Below are positions 1 to 15,000 of a stretch of DNA of 64,000 nt, piece after piece. Positions within the stretch are counted from its first letter, which is position 1, and each line of letters begins with the position of its first letter. The DNA comes from Diploscapter coronatus (lineage: Eukaryota > Nematoda > Chromadorea > Rhabditida > Rhabditidae). The position numbers and the translations under genes were made by a program. The notes under the pieces are model-generated. The model was not told where the DNA came from and ran no database searches. It was given only the letters and a program-made list of their open reading frames with translations. Location: contig OZ038423.1 of assembly GCA_964036155.1 (NCBI GenBank), positions 77,763,249-77,827,248 of the forward strand, given 5' to 3'.

Positions 1-2763
1 TTGTTTTCCACAAAGATCAAAGCATAACTTTTTTAAATGAAAAATATGAAAACTATTCAAGTTCAAGCAATTAACATATTTTTAAACCTTCTTGATTATG
101 GATAATTATCTGAATTGGTGCTATATATCTTTTATTTTCCTATCTCCAATCATAATGATTGACTCATCATGATGTTTTGATAGAGGAACCACTAAAAACG
201 TTCACGGAAATAAAGAAATCCCAACTCGAAAATTATACCCGAGTTTATTTATCACAACTCCTCCTTTGAGCTGGTCCTTGCGCTCTGCTCTAAAACATTG
301 CCTCTCACTTGGGACGAGTTGTGAATTATTCCTACTGCTTTTTATGCTCCGAAATTTAGCACGAATGGGTGGCGAGTTCTCGTATTTCGGCTGAGATCTC
401 CGCCACCGAATATGTCAACTTCTGCTTCGGTATTTTGAGTGTCTCGTTCCGTATTTGTGAACGAGCCTGAGGCCTGGACATTATGGCTCAGTTACCCAGC
501 AGTCCAGTGGGATTGAGGATTGCTGTGCTCTTTCATTTCTGCCTGCATTTTCATGTTTCTTGTTGTGGCGTTATTGCTTTCCCTTCCCTCTCCCATTTCA
601 TATTTCCTTCCTCTCATTCTGATTTCCACCCATTTTTTCTTATTTCTAGTACCCCATGCGAAAAAACACCTCATCTCGATTTGTTTACATAGAAGGGAAT
701 GCACAAATTGCGCAACAATGTTCATTCCTCTCAGGACAGAGAGAGAAAGGATATAGAAAATAGTGTGAAGCAACAGCATTATGAATGAGATTTTTAGCAG
801 ACGAGCTTCTTATTATTCTGCAGGGTTATGGCGATGCGTTTCTAGACATTTTTGTTGATATTTATGCGAAGCAACGTAGATTTCTGCAAAAATTACATTG
901 TTTCTCGGCTGCTATGTTTTGTATCGCTTGAAAGTCTGTGTCTTCCTCTAATTTTATCGTTATCGCGAATTCGACACTTTATTGCTCGTCAATGATGTGA
1001 AGTCTAGCTTGGTGAAATGTATGAGAATTCGCTTCTAAAATATAATACGAAAATTTTTAGATTTTCGAAAAGAAAAATTGTTCCACATTTTCATTAAGAA
1101 ATTTTTCTTTCAAATATTGTATTTTTTAACTCACAGAAATTTATTGAACATCTAAAAATTGCGTTGTTTTCTTCAATTTGGTGAGGTTTGACATTGTCTG
1201 CGACAAATTGATGAGATTGCTACATGCCTGCTTTCCACATTGCAGAGCGCATTCCTGCAGCGGTTTGTTAACTTCAAGTAGGCTCATGTTGGACAACCAA
1301 GAAGACGAGAAACAACTAGAGATAGTTGAAAGCATAGAGAATAAAGAAGCCGAAACCGAATGAGAGATAAAAGAGATATAATAAGATAAGCAGAGAGACA
1401 GCAAATGCAGGCAAGACCTACTCTCGAGATTCGGATTCTGATTCGGGAGTTCCTGATCAGAATCTTCTCTAACTTCTCTTCCCTCTCTCACCTTCCCCCG
1501 TTCATTTTCCAACGCTCGCTCATGACGTTCCTTCCCAGTGCTTCTTCACAACCCATTGTCGCTTTTCCTCCTTACTTTGCCCATTACCGCTTCATAATTA
1601 TCCTCCTTTCTGACCAAAAGAGCCATTATCTGCTTTTTTGCTACTTGAAACATCTATTCTTCTTTTCCTGCAAAGCCATCAACAAAGTCCCATTCCAAAT
1701 TTGATATTCCCAAGTCAAGAATAATCTTCCGCACGTTTTCAACGAGGTGCTAACTCGCTAAATTCGCGAATTTTTGACGTTTCGAAATAAAAATTGGCCA
1801 ATTTTCTATAGAAATGATTTTTCTTCTAATTCTTCTGTACGAGTTTTGGTTTTCGAAGTGGCGCCTCAATTGAAAGGTTTTGATCTTATGGGCAGAGGCA
1901 GGCAATTGTATGACTTCATCACTTCTTTGCAGATGCAATTATTTCCGTCATAAACTCCAATCTTTTCTGGCTTCTGGCAATATCAGAAATTTTGAGAGAG
2001 TAACATAAATTCAGAGATTTGATCAATCTTTCTTCATTTTTTTCCAAAATTAACGATTTCGAATTTTGTCAATAAGTGATATCTGAGAAGTCAGAAGTTT
2101 GATCTAAAAATTGATTTTTTCAATTCAAATAATACCTTCACGACATGACTCTTTCACCACTTTGGTTCATTTCAATTAATATGATATCACCCCTTCTGTT
2201 TGATAACTATTCTAATCGCCTTTTCTACTATCAGCTTTCATCTTCCCAACACATTTCAATCCTTGACTAATCTGCGAATTCACTCCTTTCCAATGTTCGT
2301 GTCCAAACGACATGCAGCATCTTTTCCTCTCTGCTCTCCTATAATTCCTCTTTCTCTGCCTCTTGGTTGCCTTTCTTTCAAGGGTGATTTATCTGCGCTC
2401 GGATTTCACGAACATATCAAATTTATCATTCAATCACATCATCACTTATCTCGAATTAGTTTCAAGCGGGGGGATTTTAGATTTTCGGTGAGTTATTTTG
2501 AGACGAGAAACTTTTTGAAAGACGATTTTAAGATGATGCGATTGTCACATTCTCGCACTTATGATAGTAGTATTTCTCGCATCAAGTTTCAAAACTGATT
2601 AGTTGAAGAATTCGACTAACTTTCTAAAATTAATCACCTCGACGATCATTTTTGCTTATTCGAAACTGATTTCTTTAATGAATAAATATGCTTATGAATT
2701 TCTACTATGATTTTCTAGAATTCTTTTTTTCTTTTTTTTTAATTTATTGATGATTGTTTTTAG
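1..2763. other. No gene recognised; upstream flank of the RGS locus
   Basis: No exon chain with acceptable splice sites and frame could be built here on either strand. A more GC-rich patch lies near 270-480 and pyrimidine-rich stretches lie near 1440-1640 and 2200-2400. The final bases (a T-rich run ending TTTTTAG at 2763) form a good splice acceptor directly before an ATG, so this stretch may contain an upstream intron or promoter of the RGS gene. Confidence 0.5.
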
Positions 2764-3070
2764 ATGCTCTCCGAAGCCTCGTCTCGTGTCTCTTCAACAG
2801 TTCCTTTCGGAACTTCTAATGGCATGAAAATCTATTCCAATCCTCACCACCAAATGGACTACACCAGTGCCTCGAGCAGTAATGCTTCTAATGATTACAG
2901 GTAAAAATTTTACTGATAAGCTGAAAATCCTAAATTTGATTCAATTTTCATTCATTTTTAAAGATTTTCACAATAGTAAAAAATGCTGAGCGCGATGATG
3001 AATGATTTTTTCAGACATTCGATGAAATATGCACATCGCGCTACTTTACCTAACATCACAACTACGACAA
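2764..3070 (+). CDS. RGS gene: distal alternative 5' exons (2764-2900, 3015-3070)
   Basis: An ATG lies immediately after a T-rich TTTTTAG acceptor and opens 45 codons rich in Ser, Thr and Asn, ending with phase 2 at donor GTAAAA. The next exon follows TTTTTTCAG and ends in phase 1 at GTAGGC. Phase 1 fits only the exon at 9791 among the downstream candidates (A plus GT gives Ser). This isoform would therefore skip the 9215 exon, use 9791-9845, 9887-9965 and 10491-10615, and then join the RGS core: about 330 residues. The acceptor abutting the ATG could instead be a spliced-leader trans-splice site, or the exon could be internal with more sequence upstream of the window. Confidence 0.55.
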
Positions 3071-6000
3071 GTAGGCCATTTTTATTCATTTATTTTTTTA
3101 TAGAAAAGTTTGCGCATATTTTGTCTTCGCCGATATCCTAATTTACTCTGATCAATCAATTATTCTATGCGATATGAAAAAGCGCATACTTTGACCAGGA
3201 TTTTTTTACCTCTGCTCCGGTTCTCTTCTCTTATCCTTCGGTGAATTCAAAGACTTTCTTTCTATCCTTTTTCGAGTTTCTCGTTCAACAGTGTCGAGTT
3301 GATTGCACACAACAACTCTCGGGGAAACTTTGACTTTGTTCCGTGCAAATTTGACTCCTCAACAAAAACTCGAAACGCACAGATTCAGTGCAGGCGGATA
3401 CAAGCGAAAGACAAATGACGTGAAAATTATAAACAATTATTCTTCCTAAACGTTCCTCGAAATATTTATTTATCGTGGAAATCTCCTGGCCTTTTCGGGC
3501 GACGGCAAAATGGAACTTCCGCCAAAACACATTCAAAATTTGATAAATTCTCTGTGTTATTCTTTTCTTGTTTTTGACATTCAGAATTTCGGAATCCGAA
3601 ACAATATGGGCTTCGAGTTTATTTTCTCGTTACAGGAGTTCGGAATTTTGATAAATGATGTTTTCCTCAAAAGGCTTATTTTCATTTTCATGCTGATCAA
3701 ACTTGGATTTTTTAAGTTCGTACTCAATTTTCAAAGATTTTTAATCAATTTTTGGAAGCTACTTCTTATCGCATAGCTTCTTCTAATTTCTTCTTTTATC
3801 TGCCCTTTGATTCCGAATCCTTTATCATCTTTATCAGTTTTTTTTCTATTCAAATGTCCTTGTCGTTCAAATAGAGCACGAGACATCATTCACATTTGCA
3901 TTCTTCCAACGTTTTTATGCGTTCCTCTTTTGTGGATTCGAGCATGGCGAACAGCACATGTGAGCAAGGGAAAAGCTAAATAGATGCGATAAGATTGCTC
4001 TAATCTGCGTGAATATCAGCTTGAAAGAGAACAAAAGATAGGCTAGTGGTTGGAGGGAAGAATGATAACAATTAGAGATAACGGAAATTATGAAATTATA
4101 TATAAAAGGCAAATTAGAAAACAAAAGAAGTAGATAAAGACTAGAGGTTACAGGAAAAGTAGAGATAAAAAATTGAAGAGCATTTGCATAGGATAGGGAA
4201 AGATTGAGAGATGACATTGAGAAATGAGGGAACTCTCGTCCATGTGCTCTTTACGTTCTTTATGCTCTCCAAGCTTGTTCTCATGTTTTCCATAGGGCAA
4301 GCCATCATTTTTGTTCATTTCTTTCGAACTTCCCATATTATTCAATTTCTCTTTTCGTGTAAAGACCAACAGCCCTTTTATCTGCAAGGCATTTTCATTC
4401 GGGACTTTCCCCGAATTTGGTCGAGTAGGACCGCTTTTAATTGCCGCATTTCACAGATCCAGCAGAAGAACAGACTGTGTCATTTTCAGTTAGCTTCGTG
4501 GATTTATCTCTGAATTTTTAATTTAGCGTTTTAAGTACGTCACTTCTAAAGTTCATTTATCCCTGAGTTTTTTTGGCATTGAATATTTGCCCTTGGGGAT
4601 TTTATTTGATTTTTGAAGAATTTTTTAATCACTGAATTTCTACCTGATTTTTCAGCTGAAATTTTATAAAATTGAAAATTTTTATTTGGTCACCCAAGCT
4701 GTTTTCCCAGGTTTTGTCAATTTGTCACAAATTCAGTCGAGATTTGAGTTTTTCGTTTTTTTCTTCCTATCTGCGCTCTCTGCTCGTTCAGTTCTTCATG
4801 AAAGTTTATGCAGAAAAGGCGAATGAAAAATTGGGAAGATAGGAAAAAAGTGAGGCGAATTTTGTGCGCGTTTTCCACAACAAAACGCGGGCGCTCCGCT
4901 TCAGACAGAAGTTCCTTGAGGCACGAACGACGAAAGATGAGGGAGAAATAAGAGGGGCCGGAGAAAAAGGAATAATATTAAAGATTGAGAGGTATTGCAG
5001 ATATGAGAGAGGGTTGAAGATAAAAAAAAACAAGGTAGAAGAGGGCCAATGGAAAAGCTGCTGACCTCGCTTGAACTACCTCGAAATTCGAATTCTGCGC
5101 ACATATTCCTTGCCCTCGAAAGTCGAAATTCCAAAAACTCTGCCTGCGCTTTTTCACATAACTAGAAATTCATAAACCTTCCCTCCAAGTAGCTGAAACT
5201 TCACGAATTCCTATTCGCTAAATTCCTCGAGAATGTAAACGAGTTGTGAACCCTAAAGTTCGATCGTGATATTTTGACTATTCCAACTTAAATCACAATT
5301 GCCTAAAAATGCGAAAACATTTCCATTCTTCATCATCGAATTCACTGGATCTCCGGGCGAGCCTCACCTGCAAAAATGGAAGGCTAACTCCGTTTTCGCA
5401 AAGAAGAGCTCGGTCAAAATCACCTTTCGCCGCGAAGAGATTATTATCCCACACGCAGAGTTGTTCATTACATTTGCGTAAGTTTTTCATGATTTTCTTC
5501 GAAAATTTACCACCTTACTCAGATTTATAAATCACCGCTAAAAACTAACATTAATTGGCGGAATGGCTTCGCGATGATAAATATTTCTGGAATTGATTCG
5601 ATATTTTTTACTTCCTTCTTATCACCGACCTTTTAGTCCTTCAACTTTCGTCGACAAATCTTCTAATTTTTTCCTTCAATTGTTATGCAGGTTCCCTCTT
5701 TACCTAACTGACGTATGGAAATCTTTTGGCTAATAAGAGCAATGGGGAGTTCCCCTTTCTTCTCATCCTAAAACTTATCACCTAAAAGGCAGGAAAAAGA
5801 TGAAAAGCTCATTCACAGACATAGTCCTTAAGTACTGGGTGGCCTTTTGAACACATAGAAAACTAGGCAGAATAGACGCACATTTACGTAATTTCGCGGA
5901 TGAAATGCGACAAAATAATGCTGCTAAATAGACATTTTGATCATTCAAAAGAAACTTGCTGAATTAATGACTGAATGAATGAATACTTTTCGAGCAGTGG

Positions 6001-9000
6001 AACCAATTCTTTTCGTATGGAAACATCAAAACTTGAAATAGATTTCGTGATGCATAAAATGAATGCAATTTTTTGTATTTTTTGGGGGAATTTTTAGAGA
6101 AACTCCCTCAAAAATTAACAACCACTAAAAGAACACTCGAGAAGCATAAATGCATGCATTTCATTGTCTTGAAAAACAAGAAAAATAGGAGGCGGTTTTT
6201 TCAAAGCGTTTGTGGCAGGTCGCAAGAATGCACAACTTTCCGAGTATTTGATTATATGTGCAGGGTTGTTGATAGATGAACCTTCAACATGGACACTCGG
6301 TTGTGAATTATTCAAGCCATTTTTCGTTTTCCTATCCTTTATCATAGGGCAAGAGGTCTTCAATATCATCCCGACTAGGTCATCATTAGTCGACTAATGT
6401 GCACTAAAGGCATTAGCCTCCAATTCTTTTGCATGAATTATGTATGCGACAAATTACGAAGCGTTATTATTGCTCTGCGAGAGAAGGGGAACGAACATCG
6501 AATATTAGCCAGGCATTTTTGCCGGAAAGTCACATTTTCTGTGGCTCTTCGAAATTCGTGACCTTACGACTTTGTCGAATTTTCGCATGCAAAAAACGGA
6601 TTGCCGAGGGTCCAAGAGCTGATTGAATTCTGCCGCAAATTCGACGGCTTTTCCTTCGATATTCCACTCGCGCAGAGCACATCCCTAAATGTGTTCTCTG
6701 TTTTTGAAGAGAAACTTCTTGTAAACTTTGAACAATAGCGGTGATTTTGAAAATTGTCCTACTCTCATTTCGCTTTGCTATGAATAATGAAATTTGGCAT
6801 AAACCAATGAGAATAATATGATATTGCGATCTCAGATCTTCCTCATTTATTTCATATTTTCTTCTTAATTCCTAATAACGAACTATGAACGCGTTCTTTA
6901 GTTGATTACGAATTCTCTAATTGACGTTGCTAATTATCAGAAGACATTTTCGTGAATATTTTATCTGGCGAAAATAGATTTCCGCTTCCATGTGCGAGCC
7001 ACTGAAAATGAGCGAAACGAGGATTGCAATATTTTCGATTTGAAATTCCAAATTACATCCTCTTGAATGTTGAAATTGTGCGGCAGAACGAGTGCTGCTT
7101 GTCATTTCCCAGGCAGTGTCAAGAATCATAACATCCTCGAGATTTTCTCGATTAGGATGCATTCATTTCTCACTGCGAAATCCGATTTTCTCAAAAATAT
7201 GCCGAACTTCTAAACTTCATTTCTCAAATTTTATAAACAGCATTCCATCTTCATAATGATATGATATAAACTTCCCTCAGCATTTCGTGTACACCATTCC
7301 TCATGTGTTTTTTTCTCTTAACTCTGTACAATTTTCGAAACTATGTATTTTTGGAACTCGAGCTTCAAGGTGGAATTATAACGAGAAGAACTTCCGCGAT
7401 GTGCTTAATTTTATCACTGAAATGTGAAAAACCCTCAATTTGCTTTTGACACTGAATTTCTTATTCTTCAAGAGGTTGTGCGCGCGGGCAAAATAATAAT
7501 TTTAGAATGAATTTCAAAAGCTATATTGCTATTTATGAAAATCAAGCCTTTCTGTGTTCTCCGTGACGAGAGTCCACATTTTTATTATGCCTTCTTAAAA
7601 TTCATTTGGAATGGGATATTTTATGTCCTGGTGACGCAATTCTGATTTTCCTTCAAGGCTTCTCTCTTCTAGGGGAAGGGCTGATGTCAATTGGCTTATA
7701 ATTGAATATTTAACGTTGAACGTTCCTTATTTGGGTATAGGTACTGCTTTTCTGAATGAAGAGTGCGAAAAACGGCCGAGATTTGATTCTGCGATCTCAG
7801 GAATATCCTTTGTCCTTGTGAAGCTGTGATGCAATAATTTATTTTTATCCATCACTTAGCCTTTTATCTTTGATTCAGAGAATCTAACAGATTCATAGGT
7901 TGTGAGATAAATCTCATGCAAAATTATTTTAATCTTATGCATAATATTTTCTACCAATACGATAAGGGATACTTATTGTTAGCTACTGCTTTGATTTTTT
8001 TTTCGAGTTCTAATGTGAATTCTTCCTTCGAAGTTTTTTAGATTAAAATTGAAATTAACGTGACTGATGCCGACTTTGAAGTTAAAATCTTGAAAACTTA
8101 TAATTTTGACACCCTTTTATCTTTTACAGTTCATTTAAGATTTGTATTCTCCTAACATTCGAATTTCCTGTAATCGTATAGCTGTTTAGTTTCAAAGTAC
8201 ATAATTTTATCCAATCAAACAATCGGCATTTGACATCTTCCATGGCCCACTAACAATAGGTTTTGTTTGGTTTTTCTTTTCCTCCTCCAGTCTATCTGAC
8301 TTTCATGAATTTATTCTGGTCTAATTGCTTGATGTGCTTGATTTGCCTTATAAACAGGACGAGTCTTGATTTTCCCGGCTCGATGGCTCGGCAGTTGTGT
8401 TTTAGGCTCGCAGCGTCCCATTTCCTCGTACTTCCGGGTCTCTCCTTGTCTTCTTCCTTTGTCAACTTTAAGACGCTTACGGCATTTCCTCAAAAAGTTT
8501 CATTTTCTTATCGCATAACACGCGACTTTTAGTTAGGACAAAAGCGTGTTTGGCAAGTCTTGTTTCTTATCTGGATAAGAACGTTCAAAATTTTCAAAAT
8601 TGAAGTAGGTGTGCCTTCTTGAAAGTTTTTGTAGTCAGAATTTCGTCTCACCAATATTTCTCATCCGTGATTTTCAATATTTCACGACGGATTTTTCCAG
8701 ATTCTCGTTCGATGCACTTTCATGATTAGTGTATGCGCATTTTCCCAACAAATCGTGTCACTAAATCTATCATATTCCCTGCCGCTGTTCTGGGAAAATA
8801 TAAATAGCGCGCGTCAGCTTGTGGGAGAAACTGCATCGCATTTTCACAGGAATGTTTCTAATATCACAAGATTTTTTTATCATCTTGCCACGATAAAAAT
8901 TGTAGTGCGACTTTAAAATTCGTCTGGCTCCCTTTAATCAGTATATGCTAAATTTTCCGATCGAAGACCCATAATTATGCCTTGTTCATTCATTCAGTTT

Positions 9001-12000
9001 GAAAGTAGTGGGAAATTGGAATTCGTGCAAACCGAGGACTTTATTTGGCTTCTAATTTTTACCAATACGACTTATGCATATTATCGAGAATTTCGCGTTA
9101 ATTTGATTGCTTTTTCGTCAGCAATTGAATTGAATTGTCTTATTTATAGGTGGTCACAAACCTAGTTGCCTCGGTAATTGGACTGTCTGCTCTATTTCTG
9201 TCTTCTAGACTAGAATGCTAACGATGGAGCGCGTCGGCAGCAGTCGATTGCGTCGAATGCGCTCCGCTCGCAGTCCGCGATCGCAGTATTCGATCGACGA
9301 ATATTGCGTGTATGATGGATACGAGCAACCGCCTGCCAGCAAGCAGAAGGGCAAACGACATCCTGCCCCGTTAACCAAGACCCACTCGCTCGGCATCCAA
9401 CCATCCCTGTCCCCCTGCAGTCGATCCCCAACCAGTCCGACCTATCTGAGCACGAGCCCGACCTACCTCGGAGACGATCTCCTGCTCTCCCCAGTCGGCA
9501 ATTTATCTCCAAGATCCCCCACCCCGAGTGATTCTGCTATAGAGCTCGGACTATCTAAAGCCATGCGCCTTCGGCTTCTATTGAAGAGAAAACCTCTGTC
9601 ACTCCAGCGATCAGAATCACAGAAAAATCGATCTCTAATTTGTTTGAGCGAAACAGAAGAAGCAACTTTCGACGCATCTTTCGATGGTAGTGCGTAGATA
9701 ATTTGATTTTAAAAATCTAAGATAACATATGTGCAAACTTTTCAAGGATATTTTCACACGAAACAAAATGACGATTGTTTATAATTTCAGGTGACAATAC
9801 AAGCGATGCGGATAACATGTCGGATAGTCCTAGGGAAAGAAGACGGTAATTAAGCAATTAAAAAAAAACATTAATTGATTTTATAGGGACAGACATCATT
9901 TGTGCCCTGATTCTGGCTCCAACACTAACAGATATTCAGTTAATGATGAGCAATTCGACAAAATGGTAAGTTGAGTTTAGTGTTTTTGTCAAATTAAATT
10001 TGTAACATCGTTACTTTCTCACGATTTACTATTCATTATAGTTTAAAATTCAATTATTTGTTTCTGAATTTCAATAAGACACGCATCGATTGAATATGGA
10101 AAATTAGGAAATATATAATTTTCTAGGCATTTTAGAGTAAATAGGAAATTTTCTATTTAGACGATTTTTTTCAAAACATGTAGTTCGATTATCGTCCATT
10201 AATTAGCATAATAATCTATGACAGGTTATTCGGGGAAAATGGTTCATAGACAGCGCATTCTTATTTTGCCCAATTAGTGATGTTTTTGTTTTTTTTTTTG
10301 CGATTTTTCGGTCAAAGAGCACTTTTCATCATGTAAATGCTTTGACAAGCGTTCAAAATTCATGCATTATTGGTTCAAAATTATCTTGTCTTCTGCAACT
10401 CCTAAAGTTACTTTTCAGAATTTATCTAAATAACAACACTAGATTTAGTTTAATTGATAAACTAAGTATCCGTATAATATTTTAATTTAGCCTTCTGGCG
10501 GCGGTTTTGTGCGTCGTGCAGCTTCATTTACATATTCGCCTAAAGGGACGCTCGACAAGAATAATCAACGCCCTGCCCAGTTGCAGGAAAAGGAGCAGAC
10601 CAAGAAAGGATTCTTGTGAGTCAACTTAGAAAATGTTTATTTTTCCGATGATTATTTTCGCATGATTTCTGACTCATTCATATTCACAGCAAAGGGAAAT
10701 TATGTTGCTTTTTATTGAGCAGTTTTAAAAGGATTTGAAGTTGCTTTTCCGAAGAAACATGATTCGTTTTATGACTAATTTTCATACTTCATTTTAATGC
10801 CAAAGTTGCGCGGTTTGTTATTTCAATGCTTTAGGGAAAAGAAATTTAGATTTAGAAAGATTTACAATTTGTGCCAAATGAAAATGATTCATTTATTTCA
10901 TCAGTCATTGATAGTTCAGCGCAATAGCACTAAGATAGAAAGATAGTCCCCATTTATATGAATATTTCCCAGTCTCTCGCGGAGTATAATTACCGTAATT
11001 TCATGTTAGTGTAGTAGGAAATAGCGTACGCACGCGCTCTTTTTCTGTCACAAATCGAATTTTGCATCCAAATAGCGAAATTATATATTTTCTGCGAAAT
11101 TTGCACTATTGCATAACATTATCTAGTTTTACGTATTTTAGAGGTAAGTAAACTTGGGGTTACGTGAGCTCACAAACTTTTTTCCGAACAACATTCGAAC
11201 AGAAAACGCTCAAGCGACTAGAGCCTAATGGAAATTGGAACTTTTCATTTTTTTCTCGGCAACTAAATGCTAATGAATTTACCAATTGTGAACGCAATTT
11301 TTTGCAAAAAAAAACGTGTTTGATTTTTCAACCTTTGTACTTCTATACATCCTTATCGAGTAATTTTAAGTTCATTTTCTAGTTTCTAACAATCTGAAAA
11401 TCTGGCTCTGAAAGATGAAAATTGATTCCTATTATTTGACTGAGATGTTGTGAGGTTTTCAAAGTATCAGTGCCTAATTAGAATGAATGTCCTCTGAATT
11501 CTGAGTAATCTCATGCAAGACGATCATGAACCTATGGAAATTTATATGCCCTTCACAAAAACAATTATGTCGTGTTTACAGAATTAAAGTTAATTTTATT
11601 ACGCGTCATTTCCAGACATAAGGCTAGAAACAAGTATACTTTTCCGATGAAACTATTTAGTTTACTCAAATTTGATAGTTTATAGTGAAGCGTTTAATGA
11701 ATAGCACCTCCACTTTCACTGCTTGTTTGGTCCCAGTTTGTGCAAGTTTAATATTTATTTTTGCGGGAAAAAATCGAAAAAATCTTTATACCGAGAATGG
11801 CCCCAAATTTTTAGCTGCTTATTAGAGCACTCTAAATGAAGAAAAAATCCGTCATTGTTATGGGCTGTTTTTGCCACGGGGCACGATGCAAATAGCCTCA
11901 TTGTTTCGTTAATTTTCACTCTCCATTTATGCACAATTTCCACTTGGACGGACTCACTCAAGAAAGTGAATACTTGGTTTAAAATTATTCGGCATATTTG

Positions 12001-15000
12001 CGTAGGCAAGCAGCTCAAAGAAGCCCCACGATTCAGCTTTCTGATTCGATAGATTTTCATTATTTCGACTAGGTTAAGAAAGGCACGCTTCAAACCATGG
12101 AAGGAATTTTCCATTCTAACGAAAAGCATAATAATGTTTTGACTTGTGAATCATCCGTGCGAAAATAGAAGGATAGTAAATTTTACGATCGAATGAGGGT
12201 CGCACTAATTTGATCGAATTCTACGAGAAGTGGCGTAATTATGCAGCTAATTTTGAGTCAATTTTACCCAGTCTATTTTAGCTATTCGAATAAAATAGTA
12301 GATCGGGAGGGTAAAGCTCAAAACACATCGAGAAATGAAGTTGGATGATTTGGAGATTGGGGATAATTGACAGATCAATCAGTTCGCGAAGGTCGGCAGA
12401 TTTATGATGCGTTCTGTTCTGCAAGGGTATCAAACGAGATTCTCGATACCTCATGTTTGATCGCAGGGAGTTGATCGGTTCATTTTCATTGAGATTTTGG
12501 TTCAAGCAGTGCTTCCGAATGATATTGGCAATTCTCGCTTGTTTTCTTAACATTGTACTCGAGAATACTATTTTAATTTACTCGTTTGGGAAATTTTCTA
12601 TCTTCTCTAGTTTATGATTAGAAAATGACGATGCGAGCATTATTTTCTTGAGAAGTCGAAATTGAAACGGATTCGTTGCCATCAGACAAGTGAACCATTC
12701 GAACGTAAAATGTGAACTTTTCCTCATTCTTGTGAGATAAAAGCAATAAGGAAGGATGTAAATAGAAAATATCCACTACTCCTCCCCTGCTCATTTGCAG
12801 TCCCCTTGCAATGCTGTCCTGAATTTATGATCTCTCCATCTCTCCTGCAGTGCAGTTTTTATGTCACAATGCTTTAATTCCTTCTCGATGCGAAAGATCA
12901 ACTCTTCGCACTGCAATTCTTTGCTTTTTCAACTCATTTCTTCAATTTATTTGAACAGCTCAAATGGGTCTGAACTCGTCGAATTTTTCAACTTTGTCAA
13001 TTGCCATCCAAAGATTATTCATTCATAGCGAGATGCGTGAATATAGTAACGTTCCGAGATAGAGGAAGTATGAATGAGTGCATTTTCGGGTATGCCGGCC
13101 GAAATTGGACCTTCTATGTTTCATCATGTAACTAGAGAGTTTATCTGTCAACTTCCTTCCTTGTAACTGGCTGCAATCTCGGCTGCCCTGCTCAATCAAT
13201 CACTGAATCGCAAAGAACGAGGAAACCTCGCTTGAGGCGAGGAACAGACTTGCAGAAAGAGTTGCAGATCAAAAACCTCGCGACTCAAAAACTCAATCGT
13301 CAAAATCCCGGCTCAAATCTCAAGTTCTGAGCTTACATCCTAAAAACTTCATTTTGAACCATTAGGCTATTGCAATTTTCCTCGACCGTATTCCATCAGA
13401 TGCTTTTTCAGAATTTGATTTGATATTTTTCAAGTGTGTTTTACAAGCGGTTGCGCAAATCCTCTCAAATCTCATCATCCCGACCAAAGTCGGACTAGAT
13501 TTTCTGGAATCAAGCTAAATTCAGAGTGTCATGCGGAATCTTCGGGAAGTAATTGCCCTTGGGAACTTGACATGATGATTATGTTGGGAAAAATGAAGAG
13601 GAGCGAAAGCAGAGATGCCGAATGAAGTGAGATTAAAGATTCTGAGAGCTCAAGAACAGAGGAATGTCTTTGTCAATGACACCGGTATGCGACTGACAAG
13701 AGTCTCTTTCAGCCTCGGTGCTTGTTGCAGACTTTTCCCCCTTCTCTTCATTACCCAGATAACTCGACTCTCCAGAGTTTTCGGAGCAGCTTCTTCCTTC
13801 TTCCAAATTCATTTACTCCGCATCCTTTGCTTTCCTTCCACAACAGTCTTTCCGACATTGAAAACCCATACTTTTTGCAAGAAAAATCCTAGTCACTGCA
13901 GGAAAAGAAACAAAGAGTCCATCCTCCAACAAATGAAATAAGGTGAGCAGAGCTGGAAGAGCGAAAAAGCGAATGAGCCAGGAAAAAGGGCGTGGTCGTT
14001 ACGCCCCGAAAAAGTGCTGCATTTTTACAGGAAAGAAAAAGAGCGTGGTCCATTGGAAAGGAAAGGGGGAGAGAGTGAGAGGAGGGAGTAACTCAGGCAG
14101 AAGTCTCTAAACGCATTCCTCTCTCAATTATTAGACCTCTCATGGCGAGTTCTCCTTCCCATTCATTTATCAGACCGCCATCAGAGATATAATTGAGCCA
14201 GCGATGTTCGAAATTTCGATTCTGATTATGAAACCTTCTTGAGGATAATTTTGAACCGGAAATTTCAGAATTATAACTCCGACACTCATGAATTGAACTC
14301 TCGTCCGATTTTCCTCGTTCGTTTTTGTGCTTTATCGTAGTTGATATTCTCGTTTATAGAGGCGAATTCACTCACACATTATCGAAGCTGAACGCGCTAA
14401 ACATTCGCCGATTCACCGCATTCCGTGGGGCCGAAATGGACATTCGACGGAAGATCTCCGTACCTCTGCCGCCCCCTCCCTCCTCGCACAGGAAGGTCCA
14501 GAAATGGGCCTCTGTCAAGGAGATGGAATCGGTGCACTTAGGCAGTTCAGCACCAGGACATATCAATTCCATGCCCAGCAGTTCAAACTCGTAAGTATCA
14601 ATTCGATTTCGAGATTATTGAATTTCTGGCTGAAATTGAAATTGCGCAGTGGCGCATTCACTGGCACAATGATAGGCATTCAATTCAATATATAAAATTT
14701 GTATGAATACATTCCAATTTGTATTTTTTACGCAATTCTCTGGGCTGTTTCATTCCATTTTCTGTGATTCTGTTCCTTCCTTCTTTCCTCTTCTCCTTCA
14801 CTTCTTCTTGTCCTAAGAATTGTGGGAATGTGAGCCCAAGCCCAAGCATTGCTGTCCCAAGCAAAGCAGACATCTGCACTTGTTTCTTGTTCTGCTTGTG
14901 CAGCAAGTTTACAAACATAAAAATTGCATAGAGCTTCTTGGATTTCACAGCGAGTCGCTGCCCGAAGAAGTAGAGCCGGAAATTGTAGGAGAGTAGGAGC

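Noticed and set aside
13615..13941. ATG frame that could be another RGS first exon
   Set aside because: The only plausible donor (GTATGC near 13684) is in phase 1 or 0, which does not fit the core exon at 23682.
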